Of a DNA stretch of 64,000 nt, positions 1 through 8,345 are shown piece by piece. Positions within the stretch are counted from its first letter, which is position 1. Each line of letters starts with the position of its first letter. A program made the translations under genes and the position numbers. Under the pieces are notes generated by a model that had not been told where the DNA came from, did no database searches, and was given only the letters and a program-made list of their open reading frames with translations. Origin of the DNA: Azospirillum sp. TSH100 (GTDB lineage Bacteria > Pseudomonadota > Alphaproteobacteria > Azospirillales > Azospirillaceae); contig NZ_CP039636.1 of NCBI RefSeq assembly GCF_004923295.1, positions 160,001-224,000 on the forward strand, given 5' to 3'.

Positions 1-740
1 ACCATGTCGCGGAGCGCGCCGGACTGGTCGTAGTAGCCGCCGCGTTCCTCGACGCCCACCGTTTCGGCCACGGTGATCTGCACATGGTCGATGTGGTCGG
101 CGTTCCACAGCGGCTCGAACAGCGAGTTGCCGAAGCGTAGCGCCAGCAGGTTCTGCACCGTCTCCTTACCGAGGTAATGGTCGATGCGGTAGATCTGCTG
201 CTCGGTGAAGACGGCACCGACGCGGTCGTTGATCTCCTGCGCCGAGGCGAGGTCGCGGCCGATCGGCTTTTCCAGCACGACACGTGAGGCCGGGGTGGCG
301 AGGCCGAAGGTGCGCAGCTGGTCGCTGACCGGGCCGAACAGGCTGGGAGAGGTGGCGAGATAGAAGATGCGGACCGCGTCGCTGCTACGCGGCGGCGGGT
401 TGTTCAGCCGGTCAGCCAGTTCGTCCCACCCGTCGTCGGAAGTGGCGTCGACGGGGACGTAATCCAGCCGCTCCAGGAAGCGGGCAACCAGCGCGGTGTC
501 GCGCTCGTCGGCAGGCACATGCTCGCGGATCGCTTCCTCCGCCTTGGCGCGGTAGTCGGAGGGGGCGAGCGGGCTGCGCGAGACGCCGATGATGCGGCTG
601 CCGTCGGCCACCTGCCCTGCCTTGTCACGCAGGTAGAGCGCCGGCAGCAGCTTGCGCAGGGCCAGATCACCGGTGCCACCGAACACCGTATAGTCAAAGG
701 GAGGCAGTGCAGGGGCTGCGACGGTGGAGCGGGAGTTCAT
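1..740 (-). CDS. zwf: Glucose-6-phosphate 1-dehydrogenase, N-terminal part (cut by window edge)
   Basis: It oxidises glucose-6-phosphate to 6-phosphogluconolactone with NAD(P)+, the entry step to the cytosolic Entner-Doudoroff and pentose phosphate routes. About 246 residues are visible, read from ATG at 740 towards the left edge, so the C-terminal half is missing. The translation shows the nucleotide-binding loop [12 protein letters not shown] near residue 15, the EKPIGRD motif, and the substrate/catalytic signature [13 protein letters not shown], which is diagnostic of the family. An AGAGG sits 7 bases before the ATG. It lies downstream of edd on the same strand, so the two probably respond together to the divergent HexR-type regulator. 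The identity is clear; only the missing 3' end limits the call. Confidence 0.93.
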   Translation of the reverse strand, partial: MNSRSTVAAPALPPFDYTVFGGTGDLALRKLLPALYLRDKAGQVADGSRIIGVSRSPLAPSDYRAKAEEAIREHVPADERDTALVARFLERLDYVPVDATSDDGWDELADRLNNPPPRSSDAVRIFYLATSPSLFGPVSDQLRTFGLATPASRVVLEKPIGRDLASAQEINDRVGAVFTEQQIYRIDHYLGKETVQNLLALRFGNSLFEPLWNADHIDHVQITVAETVGVEERGGYYDQSGALRDM

Positions 741-824
741 CTTCGGACCTCTCGACGTCGATGGCACGGTGCGTTTGGTCAGCCCGTGCGTCATGGTGCC
801 ACAAGGATGGGCCGGTCACAATGC

Positions 825-850
825 GGGCCGGCACGGCCCGATGCCGGCCC
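825..850 (-). terminator. Hairpin between edd and zwf
   Basis: A perfect 9-bp inverted repeat, GGGCCGGCA and TGCCGGCCC, encloses an 8-base loop just after the edd stop on the minus strand. No T-run follows, so it may attenuate or stabilise the message rather than fully stop transcription before zwf. Confidence 0.45.
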
Positions 851-877
851 AACGTTCAGGATTCGCCGCTGGCAGGA

Positions 878-2716
878 TCAGCCCAGCAGGTTGAGGACGG
901 ACGCGCCACTCTCCGCCGGACCGGCATTGTTGCGGAACAGGGAGAACAGGTCCCGCCCGCAGCCGTGGGTGGCATCCTCGCTCGGCGGCGGAGGAGCGCC
1001 GCGCCCCTCCCACTCGGCGGTATCGACCAGGGCGGTCAGCGTCCCGGCTTCCGCATCCAGCCGCAGGATGTCGCCGTCGCGCACACGGCCGAGCGGACCG
1101 CCGCCCTTTACCTCCGGCGTGACATGGATGGCGGCCGGCACCTTGCCCGACGCACCCGACATGCGCCCGTCGGTCACCAGCGCGACCTTGAAGCCCTTGT
1201 CCTGCAGCACGCCCAGCGGCGGAGTCAGCTTGTGCAGTTCCGGCATGCCGTTGGCACCGGGGCCCTGGTAGCGGACCACGACGACCACATCGCGGTCGAG
1301 TTCGCCGGCACGGAAGGCGACCTGAACCGCCTCCTGGCTGTCGAAGACACGGGCCGGGGCCTCGACCAGCCGATGCTCGGGCTTGACGGCGGAAATCTTG
1401 ATGACGCCACGCCCGAGATTGCCGGTCAGCACCCGCAATCCGCCTTCGGTCGCAAAGGGCGCCGCAGTGGTGGCGACGACCGTCGGGTCGCCGCTCTTGT
1501 CGGTGGCCGCGCGGGTCCAGGTCAAGGCGCCGCCCTCGTCCAGCTCCGGCATGCTGCGGTAGGGCTCCAGACCGCCCTCGCCATGGATGGTCGAGATGTC
1601 GGTGTGGACGAGCCCGGCATCGATCAGCTGCCCGATGATGAAAGGCATGCCGCCGGCCTGATGGAAGCGGTTCACGTCGGCGGTGCCGTTGGGATAGACA
1701 CGGGCAAGCAGCGGGACGACCGCCGACAGTTCCGAGAAATCCTCCCAGTTCAGCTCTATGCCGGCGGCGGCGGCGATGGCCGGGATGTGCAGGGTGTGGT
1801 TGGTCGAACCGCCGGTGGCGAGCAGCCCGACGATGCCGTTCACCAGCGCGCGCTCATCGACGATGCGGCCGATGGGAGTACCGGCGCCCGGGGCGGTCAT
1901 CGCCACGACACGGCGGGCGGCGGCGTCGGTCAGCGCGTCCCGCAGCGGAGTGTTGGGGTTGACGAAGCTGGCACCCGGCAGGTGCAGGCCCATGATCTCC
2001 ATCAGCATCTGGTTGGTGTTGGCCGTGCCGTAGAAGGTGCAGGTGCCGGGAGCATGATAGGCCTGGGACTCGGCCTCCAGCAGCTCGTCGCGCCCAACCT
2101 TGCCCTGGGCGTAGAGCTGGCGCACCTTGGCCTTGTCGGCATTCGACAGGCCCGACGGCATCGGCCCGGCCGGCACGAAGATCGTCGGCAGATGACCGAA
2201 GGCAAGCGAGCCGATCACCAGGCCGGGAACGATCTTGTCGCAGATGCCCAGGCACAGCACGCCGTCGAAGGTGGCATGGGACAGAGCGACGCCGGTCGCC
2301 AGCGCAATGACGTCGCGGCTGAACAGCGAGAGTTCCATCCCCTCGTAGCCCTGGGTGACGCCGTCACACATCGCCGGAACGCCACCGGCCACCTGGGCCA
2401 CACCGCCGGCCGCGCGCACCGACTCGCGGATCATGGCCGGATAGCGCTCATAGGGCTGATGGGCCGAGAGCATGTCGTTGTAGGCGGTGACGATGCCGAT
2501 CGACGGCTGCGTCTCGCCGCGCAGAGCGGTCTTGTCGTTCGCGCCGCAGGCCGCAAAGGCGTGGGCAAGGTTGGCGCAGCCCAGGCGATGGCGGCGCGGC
2601 TTTCCGGCGGCGCTCTCCAGCCGTGCCAGATAGGCGGCGCGGCGGTCGCGGCTGCGCTCCGCGATGCGCTCCGTCACGCGGGCGACGACAGAATTCAGGG
2701 GAGAAGGCTTGCTCAT
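878..2716 (-). CDS. edd: Phosphogluconate dehydratase
   Basis: This is the first committed enzyme of the Entner-Doudoroff pathway, turning 6-phosphogluconate into 2-keto-3-deoxy-6-phosphogluconate in the cytosol. The 612 residues match the normal length of Edd. Motifs of the IlvD/Edd family are present: [17 protein letters not shown], the iron-sulfur cysteine regions around [10 protein letters not shown] and [10 protein letters not shown], and the C-terminal [11 protein letters not shown]. The start ATG is the first in the frame, preceded by the divergent promoter region shared with hexR. zwf follows on the same strand. The palindrome at 2787-2804 is well placed to control it. The aldolase eda is not in the window. 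Confidence 0.96.
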   Translation of the reverse strand: MSKPSPLNSVVARVTERIAERSRDRRAAYLARLESAAGKPRRHRLGCANLAHAFAACGANDKTALRGETQPSIGIVTAYNDMLSAHQPYERYPAMIRESVRAAGGVAQVAGGVPAMCDGVTQGYEGMELSLFSRDVIALATGVALSHATFDGVLCLGICDKIVPGLVIGSLAFGHLPTIFVPAGPMPSGLSNADKAKVRQLYAQGKVGRDELLEAESQAYHAPGTCTFYGTANTNQMLMEIMGLHLPGASFVNPNTPLRDALTDAAARRVVAMTAPGAGTPIGRIVDERALVNGIVGLLATGGSTNHTLHIPAIAAAAGIELNWEDFSELSAVVPLLARVYPNGTADVNRFHQAGGMPFIIGQLIDAGLVHTDISTIHGEGGLEPYRSMPELDEGGALTWTRAATDKSGDPTVVATTAAPFATEGGLRVLTGNLGRGVIKISAVKPEHRLVEAPARVFDSQEAVQVAFRAGELDRDVVVVVRYQGPGANGMPELHKLTPPLGVLQDKGFKVALVTDGRMSGASGKVPAAIHVTPEVKGGGPLGRVRDGDILRLDAEAGTLTALVDTAEWEGRGAPPPPSEDATHGCGRDLFSLFRNNAGPAESGASVLNLLG

Positions 2717-2786
2717 GATCGCGTCTCGACCGTTTGTGGGAGGCGATGATTTCTGGAACGGACCATACGCCGGAGAGGGCAGGTTG

Positions 2787-2804
2787 TGAAGAAAATTTTT
2801 TTCA
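2787..2804. promoter_or_regulatory. Putative HexR operator in the edd/hexR intergenic region
   Basis: The 18-base near-palindrome TGAAGAAAATTTTTTTCA lies in the 247-bp divergent region, closer to edd. RpiR/HexR proteins bind AT-rich palindromes upstream of edd and zwf in other proteobacteria. A related half-site (GAAATTCTTCAT) sits at 2845-2856. The binding assignment is inferred from position and symmetry. Confidence 0.5.
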
Positions 2805-2963
2805 TAAACGAGCCCGACCGGCAGGATTTCTCGCCATCTCCGACGAAATTCTTCATAATGGTGGCAGCGCCATTGAAATCGACTCCGCTCATCCGATCAC
2901 CAGCCCCGGCTTCCAGCTATGTGTCCGTCCCAGCAGACCGTTCCAGGGAAGTAACTTTACGCC

Positions 2964-3881
2964 ATGGCATCCCCGGTCAACAGCACAGTTCACACTCCTG
3001 CACCATTGGATATATTGGACGAGATCCGTCGGCTGCGTGGCGCATTGAAACGTTCGGAGGGGCAGATCGCCGATCTGGTGCTGGCCGATCCGCGGCGCGT
3101 TCTGGAACTGAACGTCACCTCGCTGGCGCAGGCTGCCGAAGTCAGCGAGGCGACGGTCGTGCGCTTTTGCCGCAGCGTCGGTTGCGCCGGCTTTCCGGAC
3201 TTCAAACTGCGGCTAGCCCAATCACAGGCGCGCGATGCGATGCGCGACGAGGTGCATGGCGGCACCCCCTATATCAGCCAGGATGTCGCGCCGGACGACG
3301 ATGTGGGTATGTTGGCGCGAAAAATTTTTTCATCGAGCGCAGCTGCACTGACCACCGCGTCATCCGCGCTGGACGATGAGGCGCTGGAGCGGGCCATCAT
3401 CCTGCTTGCAAATGCGTCGCGGGTACTGTGTGTCGGCACTGGCGGGTCAAGCGCCCTGGCCCAAGATGCGGCGCACAAGCTGCTGCGCTTCGGAGCCGAC
3501 GCGCAACCCTGCGCCGACCCGGTGCTGGCACGCATGCTGCTGGTGAATTTGGCGGCCGACGGAGTTCTGCTGGCGCTGTCGAACACCGGGCGCAGCGGCA
3601 CGATCAATGAGTTGGCGGCAGCCGCTAGGGCACAGGGCACGGCGGTGGTTGCGATCACGGCACCACGGTCGCCACTGGCCGCGATGGCGAGCGTTGTCAT
3701 CGCCAGCCAGCCGGTGGAAGACACCGAGATGTACACGCCAATGGCCTCACGGCTGGTGCATCTGACGCTGATCGACGTTCTGTCTACCGGCGTGGCCCTG
3801 CGGCTGGGCGATCCAGCCGTGCGACAGCTGGCAAAGGTCAAGTCGGCGATCAATGCCGGGAGGCTGCCGCCGCTGACCTGA
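2964..3881 (+). CDS. hexR: RpiR/HexR-family transcriptional regulator
   Basis: A 305-residue cytosolic repressor-type protein. The N-terminal third is an RpiR helix-turn-helix (LAQAAEVSEATVVRFCRSVG, about residues 53-72) and the C-terminal half is a SIS sugar-phosphate domain (VLCVGTGGSSALAQDAAHK, then LLALSNTGRSGT). HexR proteins sense 2-keto-3-deoxy-6-phosphogluconate and repress Entner-Doudoroff genes. Divergent placement from edd-zwf supports this role here. The ATG has AGGGAAG about 13 bases upstream. A second AT-rich palindrome of operator type lies inside the gene at 3317-3333. It could be another RpiR paralogue with a different ligand, but the neighbours make HexR the best reading. 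Confidence 0.86.
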   Translation: MASPVNSTVHTPAPLDILDEIRRLRGALKRSEGQIADLVLADPRRVLELNVTSLAQAAEVSEATVVRFCRSVGCAGFPDFKLRLAQSQARDAMRDEVHGGTPYISQDVAPDDDVGMLARKIFSSSAAALTTASSALDDEALERAIILLANASRVLCVGTGGSSALAQDAAHKLLRFGADAQPCADPVLARMLLVNLAADGVLLALSNTGRSGTINELAAAARAQGTAVVAITAPRSPLAAMASVVIASQPVEDTEMYTPMASRLVHLTLIDVLSTGVALRLGDPAVRQLAKVKSAINAGRLPPLT

Positions 3882-4134
3882 TGGTAGCGGCCTGATCCCA
3901 ATCGGCTGGCCGATTGCCCTTAACGTCATCCGACCATCGACCAAGACGGCGCAACGCCGGCGTGGCCGTGGCGGCGGACCTTGTACCATCGTCGAATAAT
4001 TAAGCGGACGAACGATTGCTACTCTCGACCGCAATCCGGCCCCGCAACCGTCCTGCGCCTCCGCGAATGCGGAATTCGGGTCATAAGGCGGCAAGCGGGA
4101 GTCCAAAAGACGGTTGCAGGAAGAGGACGCACAG

Positions 4135-4596
4135 ATGACGCAAAGGTCCGCCATGCCGCCCGCCCGTCCCCGCTGCTTGGCACGTCTCGCGCCACTTGCG
4201 ATGGTCGGGTTGCTGGCGGTCACCTCGTCCGGTTCGGTGCTGGCTCATGGCGACGTAGTCCCGCAGCCGGTGGACACCAGCGGACTGGAGAAGCTGGGCG
4301 ATAAGTGGCGGGACAGCAATCCCTACCGCGGCAACCCGCGCGCCATCGAGATCGGGGCGTCCGCCTTCAACCAGAACTGTGCGCGCTGCCATGGTCTGGG
4401 CGCGGTGTCTGGCGGCATCGCCCCCGACCTGCGCTACCTCGAAAAGGGCGATGCCGGCGACGAGTGGTTCAAGGAGCGCGTCACCAACGGCTCGATCCGC
4501 AACGGCGTGACCTATATGCCCAAGTTCGGCGATGCCCTGGGCCAGGAAGCACTGTGGGCCATCCGCTCCTGGTTGGAAACCGTGCACGAGGAGTGA
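4135..4596 (+). CDS. pedF: Periplasmic cytochrome c-550 (PedF-like)
   Basis: A 153-residue exported mono-heme cytochrome c. The start at 4135 is chosen over the in-frame ATG at 4114 because AGGAAGAGG lies 8 bases upstream. A signal peptide spans about residues 18-38 (hydrophobic run ending SVLAHG). The heme motif is CARCH, with a downstream methionine in TYMPKFGD as likely axial ligand. Proteins of this type take electrons from PQQ-dependent alcohol dehydrogenases. The next genes (regulator, CxxxCW protein, pqqABCDE) agree with that. No dehydrogenase gene is in the window, so the electron donor is inferred. Confidence 0.8.
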   Translation: MTQRSAMPPARPRCLARLAPLAMVGLLAVTSSGSVLAHGDVVPQPVDTSGLEKLGDKWRDSNPYRGNPRAIEIGASAFNQNCARCHGLGAVSGGIAPDLRYLEKGDAGDEWFKERVTNGSIRNGVTYMPKFGDALGQEALWAIRSWLETVHEE

Positions 4597-4779
4597 TGGC
4601 CGTTCCAGGCGAAAGGGGTACGTCCGATGGCGGTGCGGCATGTTCGCGCACAAAACAATTCGCGTCATTCGCGTTATTGCGCCTCTCCATTTCGCTCTGA
4701 CACAATGGAAGTGGGAACTGCTCCCTCTCATCCATCCCTTCCGCCCCTCCATTTGCCGCTGTGCAGGGAACCGCAGGCC

Positions 4780-5430
4780 ATGACTCGGATCCTGATTGCC
4801 GATGACCATCCGATGGTGCGCGATGCCTTGCGCAGCGCAGTGCTCTATTCCTGCCAAGCCACCGATGTGATGGAGGCGGACCGGCTCGACAGCGTCATGC
4901 AGGCGCTGGAGGAGCGGGGCGACCTCGATCTCGTGCTGCTGGACGTCAACATGCCCGGCATGAATGGGCTGGGCGGTCTGCGCACGCTGCGCCAGCGCTT
5001 TCCGGCGACGCCGGTCGTCGTCGTTTCCGCCCATGAAGAACGCCGCTGGGTGCGCGAGGCGATGGAGAGCGGGGCCGCCGGCTTCATCCCCAAATCGACC
5101 CCGCGCGACGCCATCGCCGCCGCCCTGAGGCAAGTGCTGAATGGCGAACTGTATATTCCGCCACAGCTCGGTGATGAGGCCACGGCCGATGAGGCAGAAG
5201 ACGCAGAAACCGCGGAAATCGCAAGGCGCATCAGCACCCTGACAGCGCAGCAGCTGCGAGTGCTGGAGTTGCTGGGCACCGGCAAGTTGAACAAGGAGAT
5301 CGCCTTCGACCTCAGCATCACTGAAACGACGGTGAAGGCGCATGTCTCGGCGATCCTGCAGAAGCTGAAGGTCTACAGCCGCACCCAGGCGGTGGTGATC
5401 GCCAACCGCGTTCTGGCTGACCGGCGGTGA
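4780..5430 (+). CDS. NarL/LuxR-type response regulator (ExaE/AgmR-like)
   Basis: A 216-residue two-domain regulator. The receiver domain (residues about 3-120) has the acidic pair DDHPMVRDA, the phospho-acceptor aspartate in LVLLDVNMPGMNG, and the lysine in FIPKST. The C-terminal LuxR helix-turn-helix covers LTAQQLRVLELLGTGKLNKE through TETTVKAHVSAIL. ATG 4780 is taken because the receiver fold begins there and AGGGAA lies upstream; earlier in-frame codons give an unrelated leader. Its place between a PQQ-linked cytochrome c and the pqq operon resembles ExaE/AgmR regulators of ethanol oxidation in pseudomonads. The cognate kinase is not in the window. The next gene overlaps its stop by 4 bases. 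Confidence 0.85.
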   Translation: MTRILIADDHPMVRDALRSAVLYSCQATDVMEADRLDSVMQALEERGDLDLVLLDVNMPGMNGLGGLRTLRQRFPATPVVVVSAHEERRWVREAMESGAAGFIPKSTPRDAIAAALRQVLNGELYIPPQLGDEATADEAEDAETAEIARRISTLTAQQLRVLELLGTGKLNKEIAFDLSITETTVKAHVSAILQKLKVYSRTQAVVIANRVLADRR

Positions 5431-6008
5431 GGAAAGGTTCGGGGAGACGGCGAAGCCTCGCAAAATTCATTGCCCTTCTCCTCACACTCATGCTCCCCAC
5501 CCCCGTCCGCGCCGCGGGCATTCCGCCGCCCGACGGCTACCGCCTGTCAGACTACCGATCCCCCACGCCGGATGGTGTCGCCGGGGCGGAAACGGTCGAT
5601 ACACCCACGGTCCAGACGCTGCTGTCGCGAGGGCGCCTCATCCCGATCTTTGTCCAGCGGCTGGAGCGCAGCACGCTGCCCGGAGGTCCCTGGTTGCAAT
5701 CGAAGCCCTACCGGCAAATCCCCGGCAGCGTCTGGCTGCCCAACGTGGGGGTGGGAGCGCCCGATCCTGCGACGCTGATCTGGTTCGAATCCCAGTTGGA
5801 GCGGCTGACCGGTGGCGACCGGTACCGTGATCTTTTGTTCTACTGCCTGTCCGATTGCTGGCTGTCATGGAACGCCGCCAAGCGGGCGGTGTTGCTTGGC
5901 TATGCCCGGGTCCACTGGTACCCGACGGGCATCGACGGCTGGATGGAGGCCGGTCTGCCGACGGAGGAGGCGCATCCACTGCCCCCTCCCACCGCTCCCG
6001 CTCCCTGA
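5427..6008 (+). CDS. PQQ-associated CxxxCW motif protein (rhodanese-like, exported)
   Basis: A 193-residue protein starting with GTG that overlaps the regulator stop (GTGA), implying translational coupling. An N-terminal signal peptide (FIALLLTLMLPTPVRAAG) sends it to the periplasm. The hallmark FYCLSDCWLSWNAAKRA lies near residue 140 and matches the family named for PQQ-dependent catabolism-associated CxxCW proteins, which have a rhodanese-like fold and whose biochemical role is not established. The proline-rich tail is probably disordered. Genome context (cytochrome c, pqq genes) supports a role in PQQ-dehydrogenase function, but the reaction is unknown. Confidence 0.82.
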   Translation: MRKGSGRRRSLAKFIALLLTLMLPTPVRAAGIPPPDGYRLSDYRSPTPDGVAGAETVDTPTVQTLLSRGRLIPIFVQRLERSTLPGGPWLQSKPYRQIPGSVWLPNVGVGAPDPATLIWFESQLERLTGGDRYRDLLFYCLSDCWLSWNAAKRAVLLGYARVHWYPTGIDGWMEAGLPTEEAHPLPPPTAPAP

Positions 6009-6144
6009 TTTAGCGGGCGGAGCAGCATCGAAAGAGGTGGCGGATTACACCATGGTAGCATGGCGGCAAGCCGCTCCGGACCGCTACTCTTAATCTCGCC
6101 AACCATCATGGTCAGCAACAGTCAGCAAGCAGGAGTATCACGCG

Positions 6145-6225
6145 ATGAAGACCTGGCGCAAACCGAAGACCACCGAGATCGCCGTCGGCACCGAGATCAA
6201 CGCCTACGCCTGCGCCGGCCTGTAA
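6145..6225 (+). CDS. pqqA: PQQ precursor peptide PqqA
   Basis: A 26-residue peptide, MKTWRKPKTTEIAVG followed by TEINAYACAGL. It carries the conserved glutamate and tyrosine (E-x-x-x-Y: Glu17 and Tyr21) that PqqE crosslinks to build pyrroloquinoline quinone. AGGAG lies 9 bases before the ATG, and pqqB follows after 84 bases. It is shorter than most gene finders report. The identity is firm from the motif and from its place at the head of pqqBCDE. Confidence 0.96.
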   Translation: MKTWRKPKTTEIAVGTEINAYACAGL

Positions 6226-6309
6226 GCCGGCCGATGGGACGCGGGGAAGCACCGCGTGACAGCGCTTCCCCGGCCCTTCACCCCAAGGACCGCGCTCAAG
6301 ACGGTGGCC

Positions 6310-7254
6310 ATGAGAATACTCGTACTCGGTTCGGCAGCCGGCGGGGGCTTCCCGCAATGGAACTGCGCCTGCGAGGGATGCCGCCGTGCCCGGTCCGGCG
6401 ATCCGGCAGCCCAGCCGCGCACCCAGTCGTCGCTGGCGGTGACGGCGGACGGCGAGCGCTGGTTGCTGCTGAACGCCTCGCCCGATCTGGGCGCGCAGCT
6501 GCTCGCCAACCCGCAACTCCATCCCAAGGGTCATCTCCATGGCTCCCTGCGCGGCAACCCGATCAGCGCGGCGCTGCTGACCAACGCCGACATCGACCAT
6601 GTCGCCGGTCTGCTGACCCTGCGGGAATCCCACCCCTTCGCCGTCTATGCAACGCCGCGCGTCCATAGGGTGTTGGCGGCCAACAGCGTTTTCAACGTGC
6701 TGAACCCGGAACTGGTCGCCCGCCGACCGATGTCGTTGGGCGAGCCATTCCAGCCCGCCGGCGCCGATGGCCGCCCGCTGGGTCTGGAGGTGGAGGCCTT
6801 CGCCGTACCGGGCAAGGTGGCGCTCTATCTGGAGGACGCCTCGGCAGGCCCCGGCTTCGGCTCCGTCGCCGAAGATACGGTGGCTCTGCAAATCAAGCCC
6901 AGCGACGGTTCAAGCGAGGGTTTCTTCTACATCCCCGGCTGCGCCGGCATGCCGGGCTGGCTGGCCGACCGGCTGCATGGGGCGCCGCTGGTGCTGTTCG
7001 ACGGCACGACCTGGACCGACGACGAGATGATCCGCAGCGGCACCGGCGTGAAGACCGCGGCGCGGATGGGCCATATGCCGATGGCGGGTTCTTCCGGCAG
7101 CATGGCGGCCTTCGAGCCGCTGAACGTCGCCCGCAAGATCTACATCCACATCAACAACACAAACCCCGCCCTGCTGGAGGACTCGCCCGAACGGGCGGAG
7201 GCCGAGGCGGCCGGCTGGCGCATCGCCCATGACGGGCTGGAGCTGACCCTATGA
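6310..7254 (+). CDS. pqqB: PQQ biosynthesis protein PqqB
   Basis: A 314-residue metallo-beta-lactamase-fold protein of the PQQ pathway, thought to hydroxylate a tyrosine-derived intermediate in the cytosol. The start MRILVLGSAAGGGFPQWNC is typical of PqqB, so ATG 6310 is preferred over the earlier in-frame codon at 6256. The sequence shows the cysteine-rich N-terminal site (WNCACEGCRRA) and the metal motif TNADIDHVAGLL. Its last 4 bases overlap pqqC (ATGA), so the two are translationally coupled. Confidence 0.97.
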   Translation: MRILVLGSAAGGGFPQWNCACEGCRRARSGDPAAQPRTQSSLAVTADGERWLLLNASPDLGAQLLANPQLHPKGHLHGSLRGNPISAALLTNADIDHVAGLLTLRESHPFAVYATPRVHRVLAANSVFNVLNPELVARRPMSLGEPFQPAGADGRPLGLEVEAFAVPGKVALYLEDASAGPGFGSVAEDTVALQIKPSDGSSEGFFYIPGCAGMPGWLADRLHGAPLVLFDGTTWTDDEMIRSGTGVKTAARMGHMPMAGSSGSMAAFEPLNVARKIYIHINNTNPALLEDSPERAEAEAAGWRIAHDGLELTL

Positions 7255-8027
7255 CCGACCTGATGTCCCGCGAGGAGTTCCGTGCCGCCCTCAATGCCAT
7301 CGGCGAGCGGCAGTATCACGACCTCCACCCGTTCCATCAGCTTCTGCACGGCGGAAAGCTGCAGAAGGGACAGATCCAGGCCTGGGCGCTGAACCGCTTC
7401 TATTATCAGGTCTCGATCCCGCGCAAGGATCTGACCATCATGTCCCGCATGGACGACCCGGCACTGCGCCGCGCCTGGTTGCAGCGCGTGCTCGACCATG
7501 ACGGGCTGACCCAGACCGGCGCGTTGGACGAGACCAAGGTCGGCGGCATCGAGCGCTGGCTGCGCCTGACCGACGGGCTGGGGCTGGACCGCGATTACGT
7601 GAAATCACTGGAGGGCATCCTGCCGGCGACCCGCTTCGCGGTGGATGCCTACGTCAATTTCGTGCGCGACCATTCGCTGCTGGAGGCGGTCGCGTCCTCG
7701 CTGACCGAACTGTTCGCCCCGTCGATCCACCGCGAGCGCATCGCCGGGTTCGAGCAGAACTATGCCTTCGCCAATGACAGCACCCTGTCCTATTTCCGCA
7801 AGCGGCTGGACGAGGCGCCGCGCGACGTGGAGTTCGGGCTGGAGTATGTGCTGACCAACGCCTACACCGGCGAACAGCAACGGCAATGCCTGCGCGCCCT
7901 TCGCTTCAAGACGGAGCTGCTGTGGGCGCAGCTGGACGCCCTGCACCACGCCTACGTCACCCCCAACCTGATCCCACCCGGCGCCTTCGTGCCGGTGGAC
8001 ATGGAAGCGACACGGTACAGCCGGTGA
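7251..8027 (+). CDS. pqqC: Pyrroloquinoline-quinone synthase PqqC
   Basis: PqqC carries out the last step of PQQ synthesis, the cofactor-free ring closure and eight-electron oxidation of AHQQ by O2. The 258 residues match the family length. Typical stretches are YHDLHPFHQLLHGGKL, WALNRFYYQVSIPRKD and the HDG/EQNYAF helices of the heme-oxygenase-like fold. It overlaps pqqB at its start and pqqD at its end, each by 4 bases. Cytosolic. Confidence 0.97.
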   Translation: MTDLMSREEFRAALNAIGERQYHDLHPFHQLLHGGKLQKGQIQAWALNRFYYQVSIPRKDLTIMSRMDDPALRRAWLQRVLDHDGLTQTGALDETKVGGIERWLRLTDGLGLDRDYVKSLEGILPATRFAVDAYVNFVRDHSLLEAVASSLTELFAPSIHRERIAGFEQNYAFANDSTLSYFRKRLDEAPRDVEFGLEYVLTNAYTGEQQRQCLRALRFKTELLWAQLDALHHAYVTPNLIPPGAFVPVDMEATRYSR

Positions 8028-8320
8028 ACGCGATCGCTCCACACGTCGCGGAGACCGACCGGCTGCGGCTCGCACCCGGCGTCATGCTGCGCAACGACCG
8101 CCGCCGAGGCCAATGGATGCTGATGGCACCGGAACGGCTTCTGGTGCTGGACGAAATGGCGCTGGCGGTGGTGCGCGCCTGCGTCGGGCCGGAGGTCGCC
8201 GACGTGGCCGCCGGCATCGACCGGCTGACGGTGGAATACGACGCCCCGCGGACGGAGGTCGCCGCCGACGTGCTGGAGATGCTGACCGACCTGCGCAACA
8301 AGGGCTATGTCGTCACGTGA
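8024..8320 (+). CDS. pqqD: PQQ biosynthesis peptide chaperone PqqD
   Basis: A 98-residue RiPP recognition element protein that binds PqqA and presents it to PqqE. It starts with GTG 8024, overlapping the pqqC stop (GTGA), where a longer in-frame reading begins inside pqqC and is not believable. The sequence has the PqqD pattern: LRLAPGVMLRNDRRRGQWML, LLVLDEMALAVV, and the C-terminal VLEMLTDLRNKGYV. It ends 25 bases before pqqE. Confidence 0.95.
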   Translation: MNAIAPHVAETDRLRLAPGVMLRNDRRRGQWMLMAPERLLVLDEMALAVVRACVGPEVADVAAGIDRLTVEYDAPRTEVAADVLEMLTDLRNKGYVVT

Positions 8321-8345
8321 GGCGCATCCCCAGGAGATCCATCCG

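Noticed and set aside
707..2749. Long plus-strand open frame opposite edd
   Set aside because: Shadow of edd; the translation has no family features and is rich in Gly, Arg and His.
6009..6144. Riboswitch or leader RNA before pqqA
   Set aside because: No conserved riboswitch pattern or strong structure was seen in these 136 bases.
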